From NCBI GenBank assembly GCA_963796675.1, contig CAWCMS010000003.1, forward strand, positions 62,001 through 126,000: a stretch of 64,000 bases of DNA, given 5' to 3'. Positions within the stretch are counted from its first letter, which is position 1, and every line of letters begins with the position of its first letter. Below the pieces are notes generated by a model. The model was not told the origin of the DNA and did no database searches. It saw only the letters and a list, made by a program, of their open reading frames with translations. This DNA comes from CAWCDJ01 sp963796675. GTDB lineage: Bacteria > Acidobacteriota > Terriglobia > Bryobacterales > Bryobacteraceae. This document shows, one piece after another, positions 54,331 through 64,000 of the stretch. The translations under genes and the position numbers were made by a program.

Positions 54331-54523
54331 TCTCAAGAACCGGCTAATGACCTGTTCATGTGTCTCTTGGCAGCGCTCGCGACCCGCCGTTTCACTTTCA
54401 TTGGGTTTTATCCCAGAACCAGTCGGACGCCAAATACTTCGATAGCGACGCTTTTGGAGAGTTGCGCCGCCTGCCCTACTATTGCTCTACGGCGGGAGAA
54501 CACTCCCGCCGGTGAGTGAGTCT

Positions 54524-54829
54524 ATGAGGTCAGAAATCATGCGCCAAATCGTTGAGACAATCGAAGCCGACGTCCAGTCGCGGCCCTCAGCGATTGAATT
54601 TGAGATGGCATATCAGGCCCGCGTCGCGATTGACCGAATCAAGTTCGCGATCAAGCACGCTGAACAGTTCGCTAAACCCTGCGACACGATGCGTGAGGCA
54701 GGCATGCAATTGCTTGACGCACTCGAACGCCTTGAAGAAGTGGACCGCCGCTTTCAGCTCCGATCCCGGTTGAATAGCAGGGGGAGAAACGCCGGGGAGA
54801 TCTCAAACGGCAATGGGATAGCGAGGTGA
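54524..54829 (+). CDS. Small helical hypothetical protein next to the integrase genes
   Basis: About 101 residues from ATG 54524. Entirely helical (QIVETIEADVQSRPSAIEFEM, QARVAIDRIKFAIKHAEQFAK, LLDALERLEEVDRRFQL). Overlaps the AlpA-like gene by 4 bp. Unrecognised; position suggests a control or excision factor. Confidence 0.6.
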   Translation: MRSEIMRQIVETIEADVQSRPSAIEFEMAYQARVAIDRIKFAIKHAEQFAKPCDTMREAGMQLLDALERLEEVDRRFQLRSRLNSRGRNAGEISNGNGIAR

Positions 54830-55050
54830 AGATGTTTGCGCTTTTGACTGAAGAAGAAGTTGCCAAGCAATTGCATGTCAGCATCGCGTCTTTGCGAAGA
54901 TGGAGGCTGGAACGACGGGGGCCACAGTTCCTAAAGGTGGGGTCCCTGGTCCGTTATCGGCCTGAAGAGATTGAGTCCTGGCTCGCGGCTTTACCAACGG
55001 GCGGCGCCGGCAGGGCCGAACCGCACTCTCAGCTCAGGGCTGTGAAATGA
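54826..55050 (+). CDS. AlpA-like excisionase/helix-turn-helix protein
   Basis: A 74-residue MerR/AlpA-type HTH_17 protein: LLTEEEVAKQLHVSIASLRRWRLERRGPQFLKVGSLVRYRPEEIESWLAA is the helix-turn-helix with wing (quoted in part). Such proteins act as excisionases or activate integrase expression. It begins at 54826 with overlap from the previous gene and precedes the integrase by 25 bp. Confidence 0.82.
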   Translation: MKMFALLTEEEVAKQLHVSIASLRRWRLERRGPQFLKVGSLVRYRPEEIESWLAALPTGGAGRAEPHSQLRAVK

Positions 55051-55074
55051 CGGCGGGCCGGCCGGAATAGAGCA

Positions 55075-56275
55075 ATGTCGCTGTTAAAAAGGGGAAAGGT
55101 CTGGTGGTACGAATTCTGGTTCGCTGGACGACGCGTCCGGGAATCGAGCAAGACCGGCTCAAAAACACTCGCCAAAGCGGCTGAGCAAAAGCGCCGCCGT
55201 GAACTTGAAGAGGGTTTCAACAATCTCGAGGATGTTCGTCAAGAGCGCGTGCGGACCATCCAGGATTTGGCTGACGAATACCTTGTCAGCTATAAACTTC
55301 GCCACCCGCGCTCCGCGACCTTCGCGGAATATGCCGTGGGCCACGTCAAGCGACTGCTCGGCGACAAAATGCTGGTCGATATCAATGAGGAGACGGTGAC
55401 CGGCTACCAGGAAGCCCGGCTCCGTGAACAGACCGCACCGAAATCGATCAATGAAGAAATCGGCTTCCTCCTCCGCATCATGGATGTGCCTGGGGATGTA
55501 TTGCGCGTTCGGCTGCGGAAGAAGAAACTCCTAAAGCTCAAGACTGGCACGCAGGTCGGCAAAGCGTTTGGGCCGGAGGAGAAGGCGCGGCTCATCGAGA
55601 ATGCCAAGACGGCCCGCTCGCCGCACATTTATCCCGCTCTCATGTTGGCCCTGAATGCGGGCATGCGAGATGCGGAGATGAAGACATTGACCTGGGCTCA
55701 GATCAATTTCGAAAAGCGTTACCTCGCGGTCGGCCGTAGCAAGACCGAGGCCGGTGAGGGCCGAACCATTCCTCTGAATTCCGTTCTGCACGAAGCCCTC
55801 AGCGCCTACTCGAAGTGGTACGAGGAGCGTTTTGGCGAGATCCGGCCCGAATGGTACGTGTTCCCCTTCGGGAAGCCGCGGCCGAATGACCCGACTCGGC
55901 CTGTCACCACTCTGAAGACCGCGTGGCAAAATCTGCGCGAGAAAGGCTAAGGTCACGGGGCGCTGGCACGACAACCGGCACACGCTCGTCACCGAACTCG
56001 CCGAGAGCGGTGCGAGCGATCAAACGATCATGGACATCGCCGGTCACGTCTCAAAACAAATGCTGAAGCACTATAGCCACATCCGTATGGAGGCTAAGCG
56101 CACCGCCCTCGAATCCATCGTGCAAAAGCAGCCCGCGAAGCCGGCTGAACCGGAGCAGGAACACTCACCAGTGCCCACAGTTAAGCAGCAGATTGAAGGG
56201 GAGTACCCACAAAAGTCCCCACAGTCGGGCGATTTGGCAAGGCTTGTAGAGGGAGGAAGGACCGTAAGTCATTGA
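55075..56275 (+). CDS. Tyrosine site-specific integrase, frame broken near the C-terminus
   Basis: Start ATG 55075. The N-terminal DNA-binding part (WWYEFWFAGRRVRESSKTGSK, then SAM-like core-binding helices) precedes the catalytic domain with LALNAGMRDAEMKTLTWAQI (catalytic Arg). One surplus G in AAAGGCTAAG near 55946 ends the frame; the second frame restores KVTGRWHDNRHTLVTELAESG (HxxR), DIAGHVSKQM (His) and LKHYSHI (Tyr nucleophile). All catalytic residues are therefore present. It ends 8 bp from the tRNA 3' end, its likely attachment site. Confidence 0.9.
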
Positions 56276-56281
56276 AAAGAA

Positions 56282-56357
<76 letters not shown>

Positions 56358-56423
56358 GCAACGTGTCTTTCCATTAAAACAGAGCCGCAAACGCAGTGTC
56401 AAATCTGTGACGTTTTACGGCCT

Positions 56424-58075
56424 CTACCAGTACCGGTGTCCGCTCGGGATCGCACCGGGAAACACATATGCGTATAGCAGTACGATCAGCCCCACCAGCA
56501 GCAACAGGCCGATGCTGTGCTTCAACACCGCCCGGAACAGCGCGCCCTCCTGGCCTTCCTGACCGGTCACCGCACACCCGATTACCAGCGACTGCGCCGC
56601 CACCATCTTGCCCATCACCCCGCCGGCGCTATTCGCGGCGCCCATCAGGATCGGGCTCAGCGCCGAGCTTGTTCGCCGTGATCACCTGCAGGCTGCCGAA
56701 CAGCGCGTTCGAACCGGCGTCCGTGCCGCTCAGCGCCACCCCCAGCCAGCCGATCATCGTGCCGAAAAAGGGGAACAGCACGCCCGTATGCGCCAGCGCC
56801 ATTCCCATCGTCGCGTCCATTCCGCAGTACCGCGTCACGTAGCCGATCCCCAGCATCGCCATGATCGCCACCACGCTCCATCGCAGCCGCCACATCGATC
56901 GGAAAAACACCTGCACCGTCCGCTTGAACGACAGCCCTATCAGCGGACCCGCCAGCAATCCCGCGAAAAACGTCCCCGTCCCCGGCGTCGACAGCCAGGA
57001 GACGTCGAAGATTGCCGGCTCCGCATAGGGCTTCAAGACCACCGGTGGGGTCCGGACCACCTGGAGATGCAGGCCGGGGACCGGCTGCCGCCAGGTCACC
57101 ACGTCGAGCGCCTTGGTCACACTCGGCACGCCCCACAGCACCACAAATGCTGCCAGCAGCAGGAACGGCGACCAGGCGTAGAGCAGCTTCCGCACTCCCA
57201 ATCCCTCGCCCCTTTTTCTTCGCCGGACCCTCGCCCGGATACCGCCAGGCCTCGCGCGGCTGCCACACGAAGCGGAAGAACAGCGCCAGCAGCACCAGCG
57301 TGCCGATGCCGCCCACGATATCCACCAGCGACGCATTGATGTAGTTCGACCAGAAGAACTGGATGCCGCCGAAGGTCAGACCGCACACCAGGAGTCCCGG
57401 CCACACCGCCATCGCGTCGCGCTTCTTGCACAACAGGCGGATCAGCCAGAAGGGCAGCACCAAAGTCGTGAGCGGCAGGATGCGGCCGATCATCGCGCTG
57501 AAGTCCGCTTCCGGCAGTCCGGTCACCGCCACCAGCGTCCGCACCGGATTCCCCAGGCCTCCGTACGCCACCGGCGCCGAGTTTGCGATCAGGCAAATCA
57601 TCGCCGTCTGGAATGGCGGGAACCCAAGGCCGATCATCATCGCACCCGTCACCGCCACCGGTGCTCCGCCGCCGCCCGCGCCTTCGAGCAGCGCGCCGAA
57701 GGCGAAGGCGATCAGCAGTACCTGCAGCCGCCGGTCCTGCGAGATGTTGCCGATCGATTGCTTCACGATCTCGAACTGCCCCGACTCCACCGAGAGGTCA
57801 TAGACGAACACCGCGGCCACCACCACCCAAGCGATGCGGAACCATCCGAAAACCACGCCATCGGCCACCGCGCCCGCCACCATCAGGGGAGGCATGCGGA
57901 AGACCGCCAGTGCCACCAGGACCGCCGCCACGAACGCATAGACCGCCGATTTCCACGCCGCGGTCCGCCGCACCGCCAGGAAGTAGAACAGCGTGCAGAC
58001 CGGCAGCGCCGCGGCTGCCGTGGAAAGCACCGTGTTCCCTAGCGGGTTGAAGTTCTGAAGCCAGGGCTGACTCAT
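56424..58075 (-). CDS. L-lactate permease-like transporter, frame broken
   Basis: LctP family by sequence. ATG 58075 (MSQPWLQNFNPLGN) begins a hydrophobic protein with YFLAVRRTAAWKSAVYAFVAAVLVALAVF and FGALLEGAGGGGAPVAVTGAMMIGLGFPP, the LctP signature. The C-terminal portion (FKRTVQVFFRSMW, GYVTRYCGMDATMGMALAHTGVLFPFFGTMIGWLGVALSGTDAGSNALFG, then KMVAAQSLVIGCAVTG and HSIGLLLLVGLIVLLY) lies in other frames. Shifts are near 57200 and 56665. It imports lactate or glycolate. It is outside the element, right of the tRNA. Confidence 0.85.
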
Positions 58076-58163
58076 GAGCAACCGATTATATAAGAGGCGC
58101 GCTCCCGTTCCGGTGTCCCGGCCCCGGTTGACTTGCCGCGGCGCGGGGCGATACCGTTTCGGC

Positions 58164-60564
58164 ATGATGCCCGATTCCACTCGCCGGCGTTTCCTGGCTC
58201 AGGCCGGGATTCTTCCGCTCGCGGCCGCCCTGCCGCTCCGCTCACAGGATGCCAACGACCGCCTCCGGCAGATCTGGAGCGCCCGCTGGATCACGGCGCC
58301 GGAGTCCCATAGCCACCGAATACGGCGTTTACCACTTCCGCCACACGTTCGACCTGCCCGCGAAACCGGCGCGCTTCCTGGTCCACGCGAGCGCCGACAA
58401 TCGCTACCAGCTCTTCGTCAACGGACGGCGCGTCGCCTGGGGTCCCGCGCGCGGCGACCTTTTCCACTGGCGCTACGAAACGCTCGACCTCGCGCCGTAT
58501 CTCGAAGCCGGGCGCAACGCCCTCGCCGCTCTCGTGTGGAACTTCGGCGAACTCGCGCCCGAAGCCCAGGTTACGCTCCAGACCGGCTTCCTGCTGCAGG
58601 GCGATACCGCCGACGAACGCGTCGCCGATACCGGCGCAGACTGGAAATGCCTCCGCAGCGCCGCGTACTCGCCCCTCGTCTTCACCAGCGGCCAGATGCA
58701 CGGGTATTACGTCGCCGGACCCGGCGACCGCGTCGAAGCCGCGCAACATCCCTGGGGCTGGGAGACCCGCGACTTCGACGATTCCCATTGGCCCGCCGCG
58801 GCTGTCGTCGAACCCGCTGCCGGCCGCGAGGCGCAGGATGCCCACTCGCGCTGGATGCTCGTGCCGCGCGCCATCCCCGCCATGGAAGAAAGACCCGAAC
58901 GCCTCCGCGAAGTGCGCCGCGCCACGGGGATCCCGGCACCGCATCTCTTCCCCGCGCGGCCCGAGCCCATCGCGGTCCCCGCGCACACGCACGCCGTGCT
59001 GCTGCTCGACCAGACCTACCTCACCACGGCCTATCCCGAACTGACCATCACCGGCGGCAAGGACGCTGTCGTGAGATTGCGCTATGCCGAGACGCTCTTC
59101 GAGCCTCGCAAGCCCGGCGCCCGCGCTCTGGAGAAGGGCAATCGCAACCAGGTCGAAGGCAAGGAATTCCTCGGCAACCACGACGAGTTCATGGCCGATG
59201 GCGGCGCCCGCCGCAGCTTCCGCCCCCTCTGGTGGCGCACCTACCGCTACCTCGAGCTCGATATCGAAACCAAGGACCAGCCGCTCACCATCGACGACCT
59301 GCGCGCCACCTACGTCGGCTTCCCCTTCGAGCGCCGCGCAGCCTTCGATGCCGGCTCTCCCGAGCTCAAGCGTCTTCTCGACGTGGGCTGGCGCACCGCC
59401 CGCCTCTGCGCGCACGAGACCTACATGGATTGCCCCTACTACGAGCAATTGCAGTACGTCGGCGATACGCGCGTGCAGTGCCTTGTGTCGCTCTTCAACA
59501 GCGGCGACGGCCGCCTCATGCGCAATGCCATCGACCTGATCAATGACTCGCGCCACAGCGAAGGCTGCACCATGAGCCGCTACCCCACGCGCCTCGAGCA
59601 ATACATCCCCGGCTTCTCACTCTGGTGGATCGGCATGGTGCACGACTACTGGTGGTATGTGGACGACCCTGAATTCGTGCGTCGCATGCTGCCCGGCGTG
59701 CGCGCGGTGCTCAGCTTCTTCTCCGGCTATCAGAAGGCCAACGGCTCGCTCGCTTCCCTGCCCTGGTGGCGCTACTTCGATTGGGTTCCCTCGTGGCCCG
59801 GCGGCAACGCGCCGCAGGAGTCCGACGGCTCCGCCGCGCTCTTCGACCTCCTGCTGCTGATGGCCTACCGCTGGGCAGGCGAGCTCGAAGCCGCGCACGG
59901 CTTGCGCTCCATGGCGGATACCTACCGGGAAAGCGAGCGCCAGTTGCGCGCCACCGCGCAACAGCTCTATTGGGACGCCGGCCGCAAGCTCTACGCCGAC
60001 ACTCCGAAGAAGGAGAGCTTCTCGCTGCACACCAACACCATGGCGGTGCTGGCCGATGTCGCTACAGGCACCGACGCGCACGACCTGATCGAGCGCGCCC
60101 TCTCCGCGGATGGGCTGGCGCAGCCTGGCCTGTTCTTCCTCTTTTACGTGCACACCGCGCTGGCCAAGGTCGGCGAGGGCGACCACTACCTCGAACGCCT
60201 GGGCGATTGGCACGCCATGATCGAGCGCGGCCTCACCACGTTCGCCGAAGTGGTGGACCGTCCCGGCAGCCCGTCGCGCTCCGATTGCCACGCCTGGAGC
60301 GCCAGCCCGAATATCGAAATTTTTCGCACGGTGCTGGGTGTGGATTCCGCGGCCCCCGGCTTCCACCGCGTTTCGGTGCGTCCGCATTTGGGAAGCCTGC
60401 AATCGGTCTCCGGTTCGGTCCCGCATCCCAAGGGCAAGGTCGACGTGCGGATCGAAGCTGCGGCGGCCACAGTTACGCTCCCCGAAGGCGTCACAGGCGA
60501 GTTCGAGTGGAAGTCGATCCGTCGCGAATTGAATCCGGGGGTGAACCGGATTCCGCTAGCGTGA
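58164..60564 (+). CDS. GH78-like alpha-L-rhamnosidase-type enzyme with Tat signal, frame broken
   Basis: ATG 58164 gives a twin-arginine signal (STRRRFLAQAGILPLAAALPLRS). The frame breaks near 58305 after WITAPES, and frame two resumes with EYGVYHFRHTFDLP. Further blocks: FVNGRRVAWGPARGD, LFHWRYETLDLAPYLE, GQMHGYYVAGPGDRVEA, then the catalytic region DCPYYEQLQYVGDTRVQ, SRYPTRLEQYIPGFSLWW, and HAWSASPNIEIFRTVLG. The protein probably removes rhamnose or related sugars from plant polysaccharides. It overlaps the divergent gene's end by 9 bp. Confidence 0.8.
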
Positions 60565-63051
60565 CACGGGGGTGATTTCCACGTAGTCCAGGGCAGCCGG
60601 GTCGCTGCCGTCCGGCACACCTTCGATGCGGATTCGATCGCCGGGGCGCAGCGCAATGCCCGAAATCTCGCGGCGCGCGGAGGCTCCGGCTTCGAGCTTG
60701 CGCACCGGCAGGCGATCGGCGGCGCTCCACTGGTCCACCACCTGATCGCCCACCAGCACGCGAAACCGTGCGATGCCCGCCGCCACATCGAAATACTGCA
60801 CGCGGAGCGTGTACCATCCTGCCGAGCCGTCGAACCGCAGAGTAGCGGTGCACGCCCCCGTAGCGCATGCCACGGCCTTCCCACCCGAGGCCGCTTCCCA
60901 TGGGGTAACTTCGCTCACGGCGTACCCGGTAAGCTCCATCGCCTCCGCTTCGTGCCGGCCCGGATAGTGGCCCACACGCCCCTGCGCATCCGCGATTCCC
61001 GAAGCGCGCGCGAACCAGTTGGTCACTGCGTCACGCCAGACGATCGCCTGGTCCGCCTGGTATTGCAGTTGTCGCAGCACTTCGCCGTATCGTTCGTCAT
61101 CCACACCGCCGCGCAGCAACTGCCAGCGCCGGACGTATGCGCCAACTTTCTCCGCGCCCGCGTAGTGTGAATCGTAGATGGATTGAATCACCGTCTTTCC
61201 CGAATGCAGCTTGTACGTGTACGGCACGTGATGCATGAAGAGCAGCAGATCGTCCGGGCAGGTCTCGAGCGATTCGTACCGCCGCGCCACGGCCGGGCCG
61301 TATTGCGCGATGTAGCCCGTGCCGGTGGCCGCGGTGCGGTCCATCCCGACGCCCTGCTCATCGGCGCGATGCCATTGGCCCCATCCGTTGCGCTCCGATG
61401 CCTCCACGTTGGCGCTGTAGTGGTTACCGGTGATATCGGTTAGCGTCTGGAGTCCAAGGGGCCCCGTGTAGTCTTCGTAAGTCCGCCAGGAAGTCAGTTG
61501 CATTTCGTTGACGGTGTTCGCTACATCCCGGTCGCGGCCGAACGTCATGCCAGTCCATTCCTCGCTGATGCGCCGCGCGCTCAAATCGGGGTCCCACGCG
61601 AGGCGGCCATAGCCGTACAGGTTCGCTTGCGAAAGAAGATTGCCGGTCCAGTTCGCGTCGAGGCCCACGTTGACCACGCCCACGAAGCCACCGGCAGGTC
61701 GGTGGAACGTGTGGCCGGCGGCCAGTGCCTTCACCGGCGTTCCCGGGCCATCGGCCTCGAGATCGAAATCAAGCGTCTCCTTCCACATCGGCACGAGAAA
61801 TACCGTGTGCCGCGCCTGCCCCATGTACTCCTGGGCCACCTGGAGCTCGATCGCCTGGTTCGTCTTTTCGAGTGCGCCAAACAGCGGCGATGCCGGCTCG
61901 CGCACCTGAAAATCGATCGGCCCGTTCTTGATCTGCACCACCACGTTGGCATCGAACTTCCCGTCGAGCGGTCGAAAATTGTCGTAGGCCGCGCGGGCGC
62001 GATCGTTTTTCAAATTGTGCCAATCCATGTGATGGTCGTAAACGAAGCCGCGGTAGAACAGCAGACCGCCGTGCGGCGCGAGCGCGCGCCCCACTACGTT
62101 AGCGGCATCGGCGTGTGTCCGGCCGTACGTCGATGGACCTACGCGGCCCTCCGAATCCGCCTTCAGCACAAAGCCTGCGAGGTCCGGCACCGCCCGATAG
62201 AGTTCGTCCACCTTCGCCTGCCACCACGCCTCGACCTTCTCATCGAGCGGGTCGAACGAATCGAGGCCGCCCACCGACTTCGGGCTGCCGAAATCCACCG
62301 AGATCGCCACGCGCACGCCCCAGGGCCGCATGGCATCGGCAATCCGCGCAATCTGCGGAATCATCTCCGGGGTCAGCAGCTTGGGGTTCGCGTTCACGTT
62401 GTTGATCGAACATGCATTGATGCCGACCGATGCCAGCAGGCGCGCGTAATCCGCCACACGGTGCAGCTCTTCGCGCACGTGGCCGTCCTCCCAGAAGATC
62501 GAACGGCCCCCGTAGCCGCGTTCGATCGAGCCATCCAGGTTGTCCCACTGGTTCACCCACCGCACTGGTGCGTAGGGCTGTTGCCGGTCGTCGAGTGCAT
62601 TCACCGGCTCGCCCAGCGCAATCTTGCGCAGCAGCGCGAATGTCCCATAGAGCACGCCGCGATCGCTGCCGCCCGCCACCACGGTGAAGCGCAGCCCGCC
62701 ATTTTCGACGGTCTTTAGCAGGTAGCCCTCAGGAGCAAGGCCGGCGGCGATTCCCCACTGCGGCGCGGTCTTGCGGATCTCTTCGGCCGTCGCCAGGATG
62801 ATGGCGTTCTCGTGCGGCAGGCCCGCTTCCTCGCGCAGTGTGCGGCCAAGCATCCCACGCATCCCGCGGATCAATTCGGCCTGGGCGCTCCGCTCCAGCA
62901 CCGCGCCGCCGAGCCGTGCCGCCACCGCCGGCATCGAAGCTTCGTACGCCGCCTGGTCCACCGGCGCGTAGCGCAGCCACCCGTCGTAGCCCGTCTCGGC
63001 GTGCAAGGCAGCCGCCGCCAGCGCGAAAAGAAGTATGTGCCGCATCCGCAT
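60556..63051 (-). CDS. Alpha-glucuronidase, GH67 family, secreted
   Basis: About 831 residues from ATG 63051 (TGATG overlap with the upstream stop). Signal peptide RHILLFALAAAALHA. Typical GH67 blocks: GFVLKADSEGRVGPSTYGRTHAD, PHGGLLFYRGFVYDHHMDWH, PIDFQVREPASPLFG, EYMGQARHTVFLVPMWKE, and ITGNHYSANVEASERNGWGQWHRAD. A C-terminal ~130-residue beta domain resembles a CBM6/35-like module, making the protein longer than the usual GH67. It cleaves 4-O-methylglucuronic acid from xylan oligomers. Confidence 0.9.
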   Translation of the reverse strand: MRMRHILLFALAAAALHAETGYDGWLRYAPVDQAAYEASMPAVAARLGGAVLERSAQAELIRGMRGMLGRTLREEAGLPHENAIILATAEEIRKTAPQWGIAAGLAPEGYLLKTVENGGLRFTVVAGGSDRGVLYGTFALLRKIALGEPVNALDDRQQPYAPVRWVNQWDNLDGSIERGYGGRSIFWEDGHVREELHRVADYARLLASVGINACSINNVNANPKLLTPEMIPQIARIADAMRPWGVRVAISVDFGSPKSVGGLDSFDPLDEKVEAWWQAKVDELYRAVPDLAGFVLKADSEGRVGPSTYGRTHADAANVVGRALAPHGGLLFYRGFVYDHHMDWHNLKNDRARAAYDNFRPLDGKFDANVVVQIKNGPIDFQVREPASPLFGALEKTNQAIELQVAQEYMGQARHTVFLVPMWKETLDFDLEADGPGTPVKALAAGHTFHRPAGGFVGVVNVGLDANWTGNLLSQANLYGYGRLAWDPDLSARRISEEWTGMTFGRDRDVANTVNEMQLTSWRTYEDYTGPLGLQTLTDITGNHYSANVEASERNGWGQWHRADEQGVGMDRTAATGTGYIAQYGPAVARRYESLETCPDDLLLFMHHVPYTYKLHSGKTVIQSIYDSHYAGAEKVGAYVRRWQLLRGGVDDERYGEVLRQLQYQADQAIVWRDAVTNWFARASGIADAQGRVGHYPGRHEAEAMELTGYAVSEVTPWEAASGGKAVACATGACTATLRFDGSAGWYTLRVQYFDVAAGIARFRVLVGDQVVDQWSAADRLPVRKLEAGASARREISGIALRPGDRIRIEGVPDGSDPAALDYVEITPVSR

Positions 63052-64000
63052 CACACCGGAATCGCCACCGGGCGCCCATCCCGTGGATCGGCCCACCGGT
63101 CGTTGGGGATAATCGGAGTCCAGCCCGGCCGCCCCGGGTCCTGATCGTAGGGGTAGCCGCCCAGCCGCCGATAGAGTTCGCTGTATTCCCGCAGCTTTTC
63201 GCGATCGAGCCGCACGCCGAGCCCCGGCCCCTTGGGCACCGCGATCGATCCGCCTTCGTACTTCATGAGGCCGCCTTCGATCACGTCATCGGTCAGGTGA
63301 TGATAATGCGCGTCCGCCGCGAAGGAGAGATTCGGAATCACCGCGCCCAGGTGCAGCATGGTCGCCAGTTGAATCCCGAGTTCGCCCGAGGAATGCACTG
63401 CCACGCCCAGTTGGAACGTCTCGCAGACGCCTGCCGCTTTCACACACGGGCGAATGCCGCCCCAGAAGGTGGTGTCGAGCAGGATCACGTCCACCGCCGT
63501 GTCGAGCGCGTTCGCCGCCAGTTGCTCGAAGTTGACCACGACCGTATTCGTCGCGAGCGGCACCCGCACCATCTCGCGCGTGCGCCGCATTCCGTTCAGC
63601 CCGAACACGGGGTCTTCGAGATAGTCGTTGCGCAGCCCTTCGATCCCCTGCCCGAAGCGGATGGCCTGCTCGGTGGACCAGACACCGTTGGGGTCGAAGC
63701 GCAGCGAGTCGCCGGGGAACGCCGCGGCCATTGCGCGGTAGACCTCCAGTTCATAGTCCGGGTGGAAGACGCCGGCCTTTACCTTGTGCGTGGTGAAGCC
63801 GTAGCGCCGCTTTAGCGCCTCCGCGTTCGCCACCACCTGGTCGATCGTGCGCACTTCGCCCTCGCCCGTCCGCGGATTCGGATAGCGGAAGAAGCAATAC
63901 GCCGCAAAGGGCACGCGGTCGCGAAGACGTCCGCCCAGAATGTCGCAGACCGGTACGCCCCACGCCTGCCCCAGGATGTCGAGACAGGCAAACTCCAGCG
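63051..64000 (-). CDS. Glucarate-dehydratase-like enolase-superfamily enzyme, partial
   Basis: C-terminal ~316 residues; the N-terminus is beyond the window. Enolase-superfamily blocks: LEFACLDILGQAWGVPV, HKVKAGVFHP (K-x-K), RFDPNGVWSTEQA, DYLEDPVFG, VPLATNTVVV, AVHSSGELGIQLATM, and PNLSFAADAHYHH. The KxK and DPNGxW patterns are those of glucarate/galactarate dehydratases. It is coupled to the GH67 gene and would act on the uronate released downstream. Confidence 0.82.
   Translation of the reverse strand, partial: LEFACLDILGQAWGVPVCDILGGRLRDRVPFAAYCFFRYPNPRTGEGEVRTIDQVVANAEALKRRYGFTTHKVKAGVFHPDYELEVYRAMAAAFPGDSLRFDPNGVWSTEQAIRFGQGIEGLRNDYLEDPVFGLNGMRRTREMVRVPLATNTVVVNFEQLAANALDTAVDVILLDTTFWGGIRPCVKAAGVCETFQLGVAVHSSGELGIQLATMLHLGAVIPNLSFAADAHYHHLTDDVIEGGLMKYEGGSIAVPKGPGLGVRLDREKLREYSELYRRLGGYPYDQDPGRPGWTPIIPNDRWADPRDGRPVAIPV

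Overview
The window looks like part of a large integrative and conjugative element (ICE) from a high-GC acidobacterium, probably of the Solibacter/Bryobacter type. The lineage call is an inference. It rests on the MacB-like ADOP-type permease, the Rpn/DUF4351-type nuclease, and a chromosomal flank of Tat- or Sec-exported plant-polysaccharide enzymes. The right end of the element is visible. A tyrosine integrase (55075-56275) with a small AlpA-like helix-turn-helix gene abuts the 3' end of a tRNA-Asn gene (56283-56357, minus). Everything to the right (lactate permease, GH78-like enzyme, GH67 alpha-glucuronidase, glucarate-dehydratase-like enolase) reads as chromosome. No second copy of the tRNA 3' end was noticed, so the left end is probably outside the window.

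Layout. 1-4119 (minus): RecJ-like exonuclease start, then a PRTRC cassette (C, E, ThiF, B, F) that looks like a ubiquitin-like / E1-like / E2-like set. 4266-7155 (plus): a four-gene overlapping cassette (STAS-like + winged helix, unknown, Cys-rich DUF4417-like, GHKL ATPase) with its own promoter, possibly a defence or partner-switching system. 7330-15356: DNA metabolism (LigD-type ligase, SSB, DUF932, Rpn nuclease, phospholipase-D-like nuclease, TOTE-type primase, Rad52-like annealing protein). 15573-18256: accessory genes. 18750-24366 (minus): relaxation-type protein, coupling protein (VirD4/TraD), membrane proteins and a first VirB9/TrbG-like protein. 24820-30483 (plus): a signalling island with a multi-PAS sensor kinase and three receiver proteins. 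30729-33419 (minus): a giant protein with the signatures of two-double-psi-beta-barrel RNA polymerases (RdRP/QDE-1/YonO class). 34648-51316 (minus): type IV secretion genes (VirB8, B6, two VirB5/TrbJ-like, VirB4, B3, VirB2-like pilins, VirB10, second VirB9-like, VirB1), interrupted by a plus-strand permease pseudogene and joined to a membrane-anchored double AAA+ ATPase. 51313-54330: MoxR ATPase, DUF362 protein, terpene-cyclase-like protein.

How it fits together. The coupling protein and VirB proteins form a conjugation machine. Rad52, SSB, primase, ligase, DUF932 and RecJ-like proteins would handle the transferred DNA. PRTRC may serve maintenance or protein modification, and the polymerase-like protein could give the element its own transcription. 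I saw no relaxase with HUH motifs and no VirB11.

Caution. About twenty genes, in the element and in the chromosomal flank alike, have their reading frame broken by what look like single-base indels, while very long genes such as the kinase and the polymerase-like gene are intact. This pattern fits uncorrected assembly indels better than decay. I therefore give the restored gene span and state where the frame breaks.
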